Assembly (NCBI RefSeq): GCF_018131005.1
Contig: NZ_JAFCJK010000007.1
Coordinates: 124,001 to 188,000, forward strand
Length of the DNA stretch: 64,000 bases
DNA from: Bradyrhizobium lablabi
Lineage (GTDB): Bacteria; Pseudomonadota; Alphaproteobacteria; Rhizobiales; Xanthobacteraceae
Direction of reading: 5' to 3'
In this document: positions 43,759 through 52,258 of the stretch, in pieces
Position numbering within the stretch: position 1 is the stretch's first letter
How the letters are laid out: every line of letters begins with the position of its first letter
Position numbers and translations under genes: made by a program
Notes under the pieces: generated by a model
Database searches by the model: none
Told to the model about the DNA's origin: nothing
Seen by the model: the letters and a program-made list of their open reading frames with translations, nothing else

Positions 43759-44975
43759 GCGTGTTTCCCCGCGCGATAGTCGGCCACGCGCCGCTGCTCG
43801 AGCTCATGCGCAACGAACCAGACGAGCACGCCGGCGCCGGCGACGACGACGAGCGCGGCGACGGCGATCGCGATCGCCTCGATCGCCGCCGGCGTCAGCC
43901 CGAGGCCGCCGACCGCGTCCTTTGCCGCCGAGAGCTGCGTCGCGCGGTCCGTGAACCAGGCGAGCACGCCGGCGCCGCCGAGGCCGGTCGAGCCGCCGAA
44001 CAGGTTGCCGGCCCAGCGCTTGGCGCGATCGGTCAGCGCGATCGTCTGCGATCCGCCGGCGCGCAGGTCGTCGACGGTCGCGTATGCCCGTGCCTCCGCC
44101 ACCTGGCGCGGCGCGGCCTTGCCGAGCTCGGTCAAGAGCTGGTCGTCGATCGCGGTCGTCAACGGCAGACCGTGCTCGTTCCGAAACGCCAAGATCGCCG
44201 CCTCGGTCCGGCCGCCGGCCGTCGGCTCGCCGTCGACCTGGCCGACCTCGAAGTAGCCGAGCTCGCGCAGCCGCGCCTGGACGTGCGCGACGACGTCGGG
44301 ATCATCAGGCGCCGGCGTTGTCGGGAGCTTCGCATGCTCGTGCGGATGCGAGGCCGCCAGGCCATGCTCGAACAGCGCCGCCTCGTCGTCGCGGCGCACC
44401 CGAAGGCCTTTGCTGTTTGGCCAAAGCCGCTTCATCGACCGGATCAGGCCGGGAATCCTGGCGAGCTCCCCGGCGGCGACCGCGGCCTTGATCTGGCGCA
44501 TTTCCGCGTAGCGTGGCGCCGACGAGTTGAAGCCGCCGGCGCCACGGTTGAAGACGATCGACAAGAGGACGCCGACGCAATCCGGCGCCAGCTCGCGCGC
44601 GCCGGGGCAGGCACGAAACAGCATGCCGAGGTAGCGCGGCACATCATGGTTCGCGAACACATCGAGCGCCGCATCCCAGGGAACGTCGACGACGTCGCGC
44701 AGGCCGCGCGCCAGCGGGGCCGCCGCCGCGCCGGTGACGCCGGCGCATTTCGCCAGCGCCTTGACCATCGCATCCGGGATCTTGCCGGACCAGTCGGCCA
44801 GGATCTGCGCCCGCGACTGCTGGCCGAAATCGTAACCGATGCCGCCGGTCACGCCGGACTGCTCGCCCGGCCATTCCGGATGGCGGTAATGCTTGACGTA
44901 AAACGCTTCGCTCGTGACCTCCGAGGCCACGATCAGGTCGAAAGTCGCGCGCGAAATCCCATGCAGCTCGAGCAT
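43755..44975 (-). CDS. Endolysin: lysozyme-like domain, peptidoglycan-binding domain, C-terminal membrane helices
   Basis: A 406-aa phage lysis protein. Residues 1-170 resemble a GH24/pesticin-type muramidase (EVTSEAFYVKHYRHPEWP, GGIGYDFG, SIVFNRGAGG). Residues about 225-285 form a PG_binding_1 domain (DPDVVAHVQARLRELGYFEV). The end has two hydrophobic segments, the last being AIAVAALVVVAGAGVLVWFV. There is no N-terminal signal peptide, so the C-terminal helices may tether it until release. AGGAG precedes the ATG. Confidence 0.78.
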   Translation of the reverse strand: MLELHGISRATFDLIVASEVTSEAFYVKHYRHPEWPGEQSGVTGGIGYDFGQQSRAQILADWSGKIPDAMVKALAKCAGVTGAAAAPLARGLRDVVDVPWDAALDVFANHDVPRYLGMLFRACPGARELAPDCVGVLLSIVFNRGAGGFNSSAPRYAEMRQIKAAVAAGELARIPGLIRSMKRLWPNSKGLRVRRDDEAALFEHGLAASHPHEHAKLPTTPAPDDPDVVAHVQARLRELGYFEVGQVDGEPTAGGRTEAAILAFRNEHGLPLTTAIDDQLLTELGKAAPRQVAEARAYATVDDLRAGGSQTIALTDRAKRWAGNLFGGSTGLGGAGVLAWFTDRATQLSAAKDAVGGLGLTPAAIEAIAIAVAALVVVAGAGVLVWFVAHELEQRRVADYRAGKHA

Positions 44976-45173
44976 GCCGCTGGCTCCTAAGTTGAGTGTT
45001 TGTCAGGGTTTGTGATGGGCCCAATGGCTGCCGAGCCGTGTGTCAGGCCGGCCAACGCCTATTCAACCGACGATTGCCACGGAACCCAAGCCCCACCCCC
45101 GGAAGCCGCTAAAACCTTGCCCGGGAGGGTTGTGGCGGGTAAGGTACACACCGGCTGGGAATTGGAATGCGGA

Positions 45174-46062
45174 ATGCCTAATCCTAATCGCTTGATGGAC
45201 TTCGACGTCGATCTTACGCCGGCATCAACCTTTGACTTGTCGCTGGCCTGCGCAAAGGACATCACTCGCAGCCTTCTCCGCATGGCGCTAAAGAATGTGA
45301 AGCGGACGGACAACGTTGTTGATGCCGAGTACAATTCAGGAGCGTGGGACCGATTGCTCAACGAGCGCACATGGCTCCGCAGTCCTTCCCTTGACGCATT
45401 TCTGACCGGCCAGAACACCACCATGCGGCTTGCGAAGGTGGATAATCGCTTCGTTCGGGTTTCGGCCAAGGATTATTATCGGTACCGCAATCAATCGTTC
45501 TCGGAATTGATAACGCAGCATGCCGGTGATGCTACATCCCTTCTCGAGCTAGCCGCAGGGGCCGGACACAACCTATTTTCACTGAGTCTCAACTCGCGCT
45601 GGACACGGCTTCGCGGCCTCGACATTTCAGCCACGCCTTGAAGCAGGCCGAAAGATTGCGGCCCATTCCGATTTAAGTGATCGGATCAGCTTTGACCGAA
45701 TTGACCTCACGGATCCCGCAGATCCCCATTTTTCTGAACTCGAAGGAGCTACCGTCCTCACGCACTTCTGCATCGAGCAGATACCCTATGCGGTAGATCA
45801 AGTGATCGAGAACATCATCAGATCGCGACCGGCGCGGGTCATTCACATTGAGCCCGCTATTGACATGCTAAGGCTTTCGGACCCGCGGGATCTTGCCAGC
45901 CTGGTTTACCTCAAATCAGTCGACTACCAGACACGGCTTTTCAAGCTGCTGGAGGAGTTAGACCGATCCGGTCGAATCGACATCTTCGCCCGCGAACGCA
46001 TGAAGTATGCCCCATCATTGCACAATGATGGCCGCCTCTACGGCTGGAAGCCTCGACAATGA
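45174..46062 (+). pseudogene. SAM-dependent methyltransferase broken by a one-base frameshift
   Basis: The first frame (45174-45641) encodes an N-terminal part with SAM motif I (LLELAAGAGHNLFSLSL) and ends RGLDISATP-stop. The +1 frame is open from before 45628 and continues PRLEAGRKIAAHSDLS...LTHFCIEQIP to the stop at 46062, clearly the rest of a Rossmann methyltransferase. One extra base near 45630 (TCA-G-CCA) explains the break. It lies between endolysin and ParA genes on the opposite strand, so it is cargo. A sequencing error is the main alternative. Confidence 0.72.
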
Positions 46063-46188
46063 TGATTGTATCAGGCTTCGCCTGTTGACCTCGGCCGCGA
46101 CGATCAATTCGAACGAGGCCTGCGAGATTCCATGCAGGTTGATCATTTGCCTTGCCCCATGTGTGAAACGGAAAGGGAAGCGCGCCGA

Positions 46189-46857
46189 TCAATCGATCAG
46201 CTTGCCCGCGTCGAGCTCGGTGAAAACCCGCTTCAGCCAGCTCCGGACATAGCCGCGCATCACGGCCGACCTGCCCTCATCCAGGGCGAAATCGGTGAAT
46301 GAGGCGCCGGCGCCGTCGACGAGCTCGGCGGCGCGATCATTCAGCTTGCCGACATTGATGACCGGCATGGCCTTCGCGTCGGCCGGCAACCCGAGGAAAT
46401 CGGCATCGGTCACGCGATTGATGACGAGCACATGCCGCGCGCCCTCCACCAGGCGACCGACCGCGCGGATCTCGTCAAACGAGGCCTGCGTCGAGCCGAT
46501 CACGTGCAGGATCGAAATGCGCAGCTTGCCTGCCTTGACGTTGTCGAGGAAACCGATCTCGCCGAGGAGCTCGAGCGTCGGCGTCAGCTGGCCGGCGCGG
46601 ACGTCCAGGACCGTGACCTGGTCCGCCTTGAGCGTATCGAAGACCCGCATCTGGCCGTCCGACCTGGTCAGGTCGACGATCTCGGCGAACTGCGGAAAGA
46701 ACCGCTTGAGGATGCCGACTGGCGCCTCGGTGTCGAAGGCGCGCGCATCCTGCACCTGGCCGGGACGATCGCGTAAGTAATCGAGCAGCGCACGCGACAA
46801 AAAGGTCTTGCCGACGCCGCCCTTGTCGGCGCCGACGATGATGACATGCGGAATCAT
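46189..46857 (-). CDS. ParA/MinD-like P-loop ATPase
   Basis: A 222-aa ATPase with the deviant Walker A motif ADKGGVGKTFLSRAL at residues 10-24, a DTEAPVG segment and VLDVRAGQLTPT near the switch position. No ParB partner or helix-turn-helix is adjacent. AGAAGG precedes the ATG. It lies between the tail fibre and the lysis cassette; a plasmid-prophage partition role seems unlikely without ParB, so the function is open. Confidence 0.72.
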   Translation of the reverse strand: MIPHVIIVGADKGGVGKTFLSRALLDYLRDRPGQVQDARAFDTEAPVGILKRFFPQFAEIVDLTRSDGQMRVFDTLKADQVTVLDVRAGQLTPTLELLGEIGFLDNVKAGKLRISILHVIGSTQASFDEIRAVGRLVEGARHVLVINRVTDADFLGLPADAKAMPVINVGKLNDRAAELVDGAGASFTDFALDEGRSAVMRGYVRSWLKRVFTELDAGKLID

Positions 46858-47128
46858 GGTGGTTTGCCTTCTGGAAAGGCCCGGTCGCGACGTGCTCCGG
46901 GCAAACGTCAGGGGCGAGCTGCAGCCCTGGACGGCCTCCGCTCAGCCCCGCATCACGAGGTTTTGTGTTTCTTCCGCTCTTCGTAGCGAATAGCCGGAAT
47001 CGCTCGATACGAGCGCTGGTAGACGTCTTCAGCCGAAAGGTGTAGGAGGACCCGCTGCCGCCGGGGCGGCGACGTGTCGGATTTGCCGCTCGGCACGGTT
47101 GAACAGGCGGCAGATCAGGACGCGCGAT

Positions 47129-47287
47129 ATGGCCCCCCCAGACCCCGACGAGGGCACCCCGGAATGGCACGCTCGCCAGCCGACGGATGATGAGGCGATG
47201 GAGGGCACGGCGCGATGGCTGATTGTAACTACAGGCCTGGCCGCGCTAGCCTTAACGCTAGTACTGCACGGACAATTTTTCGGCTAA
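47129..47287 (+). CDS. Small single-helix membrane protein
   Basis: A 52-aa protein (MAPPDPDEGTPEWHARQPTD...) with an acidic N terminus and a C-terminal membrane helix (WLIVTTGLAALALTLVLHG). It ends 4 bp into the end of the convergent tail fibre gene. Coding character is plausible, function unknown. Confidence 0.42.
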   Translation: MAPPDPDEGTPEWHARQPTDDEAMEGTARWLIVTTGLAALALTLVLHGQFFG

Positions 47288-49488
47288 TTCGGTCGGAAGC
47301 GCCATTCCAGTATCTGCACGTTGGTGCGTCCCGGAACGTAGGGATGGCCGCGAAACTGAAGGAAAGCCGCTTTTGTGAACTCTGACGGGTACTGCCGCTG
47401 GTATGACCCCCAAGATCCATCGATCGCGGTAATGAACAAATCGCGCAACTTCGCGTGGCCTCCGTCGTTTGGATGAACGCCATCCGATGGACAATCGACC
47501 GCTGCGTTTATCCCGCCGTAGATCTCGACCGGAACGACGTTCAAGCCGAGTTTCTGGCAGATCGCTATATTGGAGATGATCAGGCTATTGAAGCGTTCGT
47601 TACGTCCGAAGCTGACGCCTTGGGCGGTGTTTCCCGCGTCGGTAAACTCGTGAAGATTTCCGACAGCCACCAGCGGGTTGGTGTGATCGACCGTACCGCT
47701 CAATCCAGCGACAAAGCTGATGCGCACGACATTATTCGCTCCCGTGGCCGACGAAACGGCGATGCGGATTGTGTGTTTTCCGATAGCAAGATCGGAAAAC
47801 ACCAACGCGAACGGCCCGAAATCAAGTCCGATAGACAGGTTTTCGCTGCCGAACGGAAGAGCACTGAAACTTCCGATGTTCCTTTTATCGATGCTGACGT
47901 CGAACTGGCCGGGCTGAACTCGATTCCACCAACCGACCAAGACGACATGAGTGCCTGTAACAACGGCCTCAAGTACGGAGCCGTTTGTTGAGGAAAACAC
48001 GCCATGAGCGTCGATTGAAGGTCCAATGGACGACCAACTGCCGGCGAGAACAGTCATCGCATCGCCGCGAATTTTGTTGCTGTCTTGCTTGGTCGCAAGT
48101 TGAAGAAGCAAGGCAAGGTGTCCGCCGCCGGTATTTGCTTCCCGATTCGCGCTCTCGGAAGAATTTTCGATCTTATCATTGGTACCGAGAAACACGGTGT
48201 ATACGCTTCCGGAACCAGGCGTCACCGCAAAGCACTCATCGGCCTGATCGGCGACGGCATTACCGGAACGGCCGACGTTGTTGATCGACCAGCCGTAGTG
48301 CGCAGCCAGCAACGGCGCGAACCCTTTTGCGGGGCTGATCGTGCCGTTGAAATCGCTTGCACCACTCCCAGCAGTGATGCTGTCCCCGATAGTCGTGATT
48401 GTGTATGTATCTAGAATGATACTGCCGCCCCGCATGTCCATCGTGACAGTTGGATCCATCGTCGGCATGGATGTGACGCGATACTGCTGTGACGGCTTAC
48501 CCGTAACTGACCCGCCGCCATTGGCTTTCACAAAATCAATTGCGTCCTGAATTGCGGCGAGGTTGTTAGCGGCGCTGACTCCAGTCACCCCAAACTGTTC
48601 GAACTGATGGGAGCCGCTCGGCAGCATTTGCCACCACGAGCTGTCAACTGCATTCTGGAAGTGCCACGATCGCACCGGACCCGGCGCGCCGCCGAGCCGA
48701 ATATAGGAGGTTCGCTGGCTGTCACCGAGACTTCCCCGGCCATACAGTTGCAACATGCCGACGCCGGCCGGAATGGCTGCCGCCATTGCCTGCGCGCGCG
48801 TGTCGTACTGATGCGCTTGGTTGCCGAGCGCCGCTGCGTCAGCAGCCGCCGCGGTCGCAGAGCCTTGCGCCGCCGCCTCCGCCGCGAGTGCAGCAGCCAG
48901 GATGCTATCTGCATCGACCTGCGCCGAAACCAGGAGCTGGTAGTGATCAACCGACCACGCCATCAGGACCTGCGACCCACTAACCAGCGCGGTTGCGCTG
49001 AGGTCGAGGCCGAACGCGTTCTTGATCGGCATTGCACCGCCGCCGTTGACGGCGAGCGTGACCGCGCCCGTATTGTTCGCCGCCGGCGTCAGCAGGTAGA
49101 GCTTGCGCGCCGGCTGGCTCGGTGTCTCAGGCGCGACTGCCGTGATCGCGTTCCCGGTGCCGCCAGTCACCGTCAACGGCACGACGCTGGTCGGAAGATC
49201 CCCGACGCGGGTCCATGCGCCAGAACCTGACGTTCCGGCCTTCACATAGAGGCCATTTTTGGACGGAAGCAAGTCGGCGTAGACCAACGCGGCCGTGTTG
49301 GCAGGATGAGCCAGATCGTTGTTGATCGCGGCAACATCGGGATAGGCCAACCCCGGATTCCCGCCGCTTGTCAGCGCCTCGAGCATCGCACCCCAGGCGC
49401 GAATATCCGACTTCTGGGGCCGATGCGGCCCGCTCGCCGGAACGGATGGAATCTCATTGTCGCGCCAGACCTCTGCCGCTGTCAGCAT
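47284..49488 (-). CDS. Phage tail fibre/tailspike with SGNH/GDSL hydrolase domain
   Basis: A 734-aa protein. The N terminus (LTAAEVWRDNEIPSVPASGP) and a central alanine-rich coiled part resemble tail fibre shafts; a tailspike-like AANNLAAIQDAIDFVKANGG follows. Then comes an SGNH hydrolase: block I GDSITAG near residue 367, GTND near 433, and DGVHPNDGGH near 667, giving the Ser-Asp-His triad. It probably removes acyl groups from surface polysaccharide during adsorption. Start at 49488 (MLTAAEV). Confidence 0.82.
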   Translation of the reverse strand: MLTAAEVWRDNEIPSVPASGPHRPQKSDIRAWGAMLEALTSGGNPGLAYPDVAAINNDLAHPANTAALVYADLLPSKNGLYVKAGTSGSGAWTRVGDLPTSVVPLTVTGGTGNAITAVAPETPSQPARKLYLLTPAANNTGAVTLAVNGGGAMPIKNAFGLDLSATALVSGSQVLMAWSVDHYQLLVSAQVDADSILAAALAAEAAAQGSATAAAADAAALGNQAHQYDTRAQAMAAAIPAGVGMLQLYGRGSLGDSQRTSYIRLGGAPGPVRSWHFQNAVDSSWWQMLPSGSHQFEQFGVTGVSAANNLAAIQDAIDFVKANGGGSVTGKPSQQYRVTSMPTMDPTVTMDMRGGSIILDTYTITTIGDSITAGSGASDFNGTISPAKGFAPLLAAHYGWSINNVGRSGNAVADQADECFAVTPGSGSVYTVFLGTNDKIENSSESANREANTGGGHLALLLQLATKQDSNKIRGDAMTVLAGSWSSIGPSIDAHGVFSSTNGSVLEAVVTGTHVVLVGWWNRVQPGQFDVSIDKRNIGSFSALPFGSENLSIGLDFGPFALVFSDLAIGKHTIRIAVSSATGANNVVRISFVAGLSGTVDHTNPLVAVGNLHEFTDAGNTAQGVSFGRNERFNSLIISNIAICQKLGLNVVPVEIYGGINAAVDCPSDGVHPNDGGHAKLRDLFITAIDGSWGSYQRQYPSEFTKAAFLQFRGHPYVPGRTNVQILEWRFRPN

Positions 49489-49541
49489 GGTTTGTCCTTG
49501 TGATGATGTGCGTTGGAAAGGAAAAATGGGGGAACAAGGCG

Positions 49542-51032
49542 CTATTGCAGCGCCGTCAGCTTCGCCGGATCGACCAGGATCCAATTGAATGTCACGCGGC
49601 CGCCGAGCAGATCGACCCGCGCCTTGTCCTGGATTTCGATCACGCAGGTGCGTCCCGCCAGGCGCTTCGCGTAGGACGGAAACTGGACCTTGACCCAGCG
49701 GCGGCCGAGATAGCGCATGCCGTAACGCGTCGTCACGAGTGTGCCCGATGCTTCCGGATTGAGGCGCAACAGCGCGCGCCTGGCCAATATCAGCGCCTGG
49801 CCGGGGTCCTGCACCCAGGTCAGGTCAAGCGGCTTTGCCCGCACGATACCGGCGCGCGAAATTGCGTCTTCGTCGCGCACGGAATCGATCTGGTCGGAGA
49901 CGTAGGCGGCCAGCGGATTGGTAAAACTGACGTCGAGCTGGCTGACCTGCTCCTCGTCGGGCACGCCGAACCGAACGCTGCAGCCGAGAATGTGTGCCGG
50001 CGCGATCGGCGGCTCGGTCGGCTCGCGATAGACGCCGACCGTCAGCCCCAATGTGCCGTCCCCCGCCTCGGCCAACCAGCCGTCGCAGGTCGACAGGATC
50101 TTGCCGATGACACTCTCGGGCGAGTTGTCGAACTGATACCAGCCGGCCGAAGCATAGCGAAGCCGTCCACCAACGTCCTGGCTGCAGAGGTTAGCCTCGG
50201 CCATCCATTGCTCGACCACCGCCGAGGGGAAGAGGATGTCACGGTCCTCGCCCATGCCGCCATCTGCAAGCGTCAGATAGTCCATCAGCTGCAGCACCGG
50301 GTTGGGCGACGCCTTCCATGTGAGCGGATTGCCTGCCGACTGGGTCCCGTCACGCGGGTCGAACACGGGCGCGCATTTCGCGACGACCGATGGCAGTGGC
50401 AGGCCTTGCCGGAAACGCTTGGTGAAGGTCTCAGGGTCTGGCGCTTGCGCGCAATACATCGCGAGGCAGGCGATGCCTCGGCCCGCATAAGCCGACGTCC
50501 ATGTGCCGCTGGTATTGACCGCATTGAGCATGTCGGAGGAATTCTGCGAATCCAGACCGTAGAAGATCTGGATTTGAACGCCGCGGAACTGGTCCGCACC
50601 GACCGTGGCAACAGTCGTAACCGCGCCATGGGTCGGCGCCGGCGAAACCGCCACCGGCTGGTCGTGCAGATAAATCTGCAGGACCTCCTCGATCCGCCCG
50701 CTGTGAAACGCCAGCATATCCTGCGAGTCGGCGCCGGCGGCCAGGAACAGGACATAGCATCCGGCCAGGCGATTGATCCAATAGCCGCGAACGCGCGGCG
50801 GGATCGCCTGCTTGATCGGAACGGCGCCGTTCTCCGCCTTCGGCACCTCCGGATTATTCAGCGCATGTTGCAAGCCGATCGCCGCGCCCAGGATCGCGGC
50901 GCCGCCGATCACGGTAATGCCTGATACGCCGAGATAGGTGGCTTCGGCGAACGCCGCCACGCCCTCGCCCTCGCCCGTCGCGACGATCGCAGTCACGATG
51001 AGCTCGCCCACCACGTCAGGCATGCCCAGCAC
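49542..51032 (-). CDS. Phage central tail (tip attachment/baseplate hub) protein
   Basis: A 496-aa protein with an N-terminal hydrophobic, glycine-rich part, as in lambda gpJ-type hubs (AAILGAAIGLQHALNNPEVP), and a long beta-rich body (RRWVKVQFPSYAKRLAGRTC near the end). Position after the tail cysteine-hydrolase and before the fibre fits a tail tip hub. Its start overlaps the preceding gene by 17 bp. Confidence 0.7.
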   Translation of the reverse strand: MLGMPDVVGELIVTAIVATGEGEGVAAFAEATYLGVSGITVIGGAAILGAAIGLQHALNNPEVPKAENGAVPIKQAIPPRVRGYWINRLAGCYVLFLAAGADSQDMLAFHSGRIEEVLQIYLHDQPVAVSPAPTHGAVTTVATVGADQFRGVQIQIFYGLDSQNSSDMLNAVNTSGTWTSAYAGRGIACLAMYCAQAPDPETFTKRFRQGLPLPSVVAKCAPVFDPRDGTQSAGNPLTWKASPNPVLQLMDYLTLADGGMGEDRDILFPSAVVEQWMAEANLCSQDVGGRLRYASAGWYQFDNSPESVIGKILSTCDGWLAEAGDGTLGLTVGVYREPTEPPIAPAHILGCSVRFGVPDEEQVSQLDVSFTNPLAAYVSDQIDSVRDEDAISRAGIVRAKPLDLTWVQDPGQALILARRALLRLNPEASGTLVTTRYGMRYLGRRWVKVQFPSYAKRLAGRTCVIEIQDKARVDLLGGRVTFNWILVDPAKLTALQ

Positions 51033-51456
51033 TCCAGGCGCGCAGAACCTTCAGGTCAGCCATCACCAATCCCGAATCCGAAGTCACCACCGTACGCAAG
51101 GCCGTCGACAGATAGATCGCGCCGGTCGGGCCGACGACAGCCCTCCCCTTGCGCACGGTCAGCGGAGCGAGCACCAGGCAGACATCGCCCGGTAGTGGCT
51201 CGGCGGTTTCGGCAAGACCGATTGCAGCGAAACGAGTCGCGCAGGACCGGACGAGGCCCCCCTCGCGCCTGATGGCGCTGCGGTACTGCCGGAAGGTCGC
51301 ATAGGTGCCGCGTCGGTCCGCCATTGGATCGGGCCATCCGAGCCGCACCAGCCAATCGGCCATCAGTGTGCAGCAATCCAGCGTCCCAAAGGCAAACCGC
51401 CGCGCCGCTACATCGTCGAGGTAGTCGGCGAGTGCGGTCAGGAGAAGATCGGCCAC
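51016..51456 (-). CDS. DUF6950/NlpC-like tail-associated protein
   Basis: A 146-aa protein starting at GTG (51456) inside the end of the preceding gene. It has FAFGTLDCCTLMADWLVRLG, where the cysteine sits like that of NlpC/P60 tail hydrolases, and GDVCLVL later. It probably helps the tail degrade peptidoglycan. I recall this group as DUF6950. The longer open frame upstream is a shadow of the 202-aa gene. Confidence 0.65.
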   Translation of the reverse strand: MADLLLTALADYLDDVAARRFAFGTLDCCTLMADWLVRLGWPDPMADRRGTYATFRQYRSAIRREGGLVRSCATRFAAIGLAETAEPLPGDVCLVLAPLTVRKGRAVVGPTGAIYLSTALRTVVTSDSGLVMADLKVLRAWSAGHA

Positions 51457-52046
51457 TGCTTGTTGAACCCGTGGGCGTATTGCTTGGTGAGGCTGCAGAA
51501 CAGATCGCCCGGAAAGCGCCTCTGTTGATCCTGGTCGGAGAAGTAGGACAGAGACGGCCGCCGGCGGCCGGTGAAGCGCGAACCGCAGGAGAGCGAGACG
51601 GTGCGAACGATCTGCTGCGTGGCGTCTGAGGGCTGCTGCGCCAGTTCGAGGTAATCGGCCACGTAGAACGCGCACCAATGGACCTGGCCGAGCAGCGACC
51701 AATCCGTGGCCATCAGAGCGAAACCAACGGTCGCCCTCCTGCCTTTCACCCGCTCCACGTCGTCATCTGATACCAGCGACAGGATGTCGGCATCGGTGCC
51801 GCTCAGCGCGAATTCGACGCGCTCGGCCGACCCGTTGAGCAGCTGGTTGATCGTCGGGATGTCGCGAAGCGCGCCAAATCCGGCATAGACCGCGCCCTCG
51901 GGATCGAGGACGTTGATACCAGGCGCAATGTTGCCAAAGCCAAGCCAGAGCCGAACCGGCGGAACAGTATCGAGCCGGAAGAATATCCCGATGCTGGTGA
52001 TGCCGGATTCCAGGACCGACAGCTCGGTATTATTGAAGGAGAACAT
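51438..52046 (-). CDS. Phage distal tail protein (hypothetical)
   Basis: A 202-aa beta-rich protein (MFSFNNTELSVLESGITSIG...) ending in a C-terminal region with YFSDQDQQRRFPGDLFCSLT, resembling the DUF2163-type proteins that precede the tail peptidase in GTA-like and lambda-like tails. It overlaps the next gene by 19 bp. Upstream, the operon is interrupted by non-phage DNA. Confidence 0.6.
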   Translation of the reverse strand: MFSFNNTELSVLESGITSIGIFFRLDTVPPVRLWLGFGNIAPGINVLDPEGAVYAGFGALRDIPTINQLLNGSAERVEFALSGTDADILSLVSDDDVERVKGRRATVGFALMATDWSLLGQVHWCAFYVADYLELAQQPSDATQQIVRTVSLSCGSRFTGRRRPSLSYFSDQDQQRRFPGDLFCSLTKQYAHGFNKQWPIFS

Positions 52047-52074
52047 GATCTAGGTGTGCACTCTTAAATCCGCG

Positions 52075-52102
52075 ATGTCCGCTTAGCCCCCCAAAAGCGG
52101 CG
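52075..52102. repeat. Junction motif copy (insert 1, left edge)
   Basis: ATGTCCGCTTAGCCCCCCAA followed by AAGCGG, an imperfect palindrome, 29 bp from the start of the phage gene ending at 52046. Related copies lie at 53527, 53573, 59071, 59117 and 62610. Confidence 0.55.
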
Positions 52103-52258
52103 CAGAAGCAGGACGTTCCATGAGGTCCGAGAAGGGCCATGTGTGGACGTGCCGTCGCGCCGTCCGGGCAGCTATGTGCCTTATTTCACAGTCTTGGGCG
52201 ATGCGCAGTGCTAGTCTCGTCTACGAGGACCGGCAGAATGCTTGTGGAGGATCAAGCC

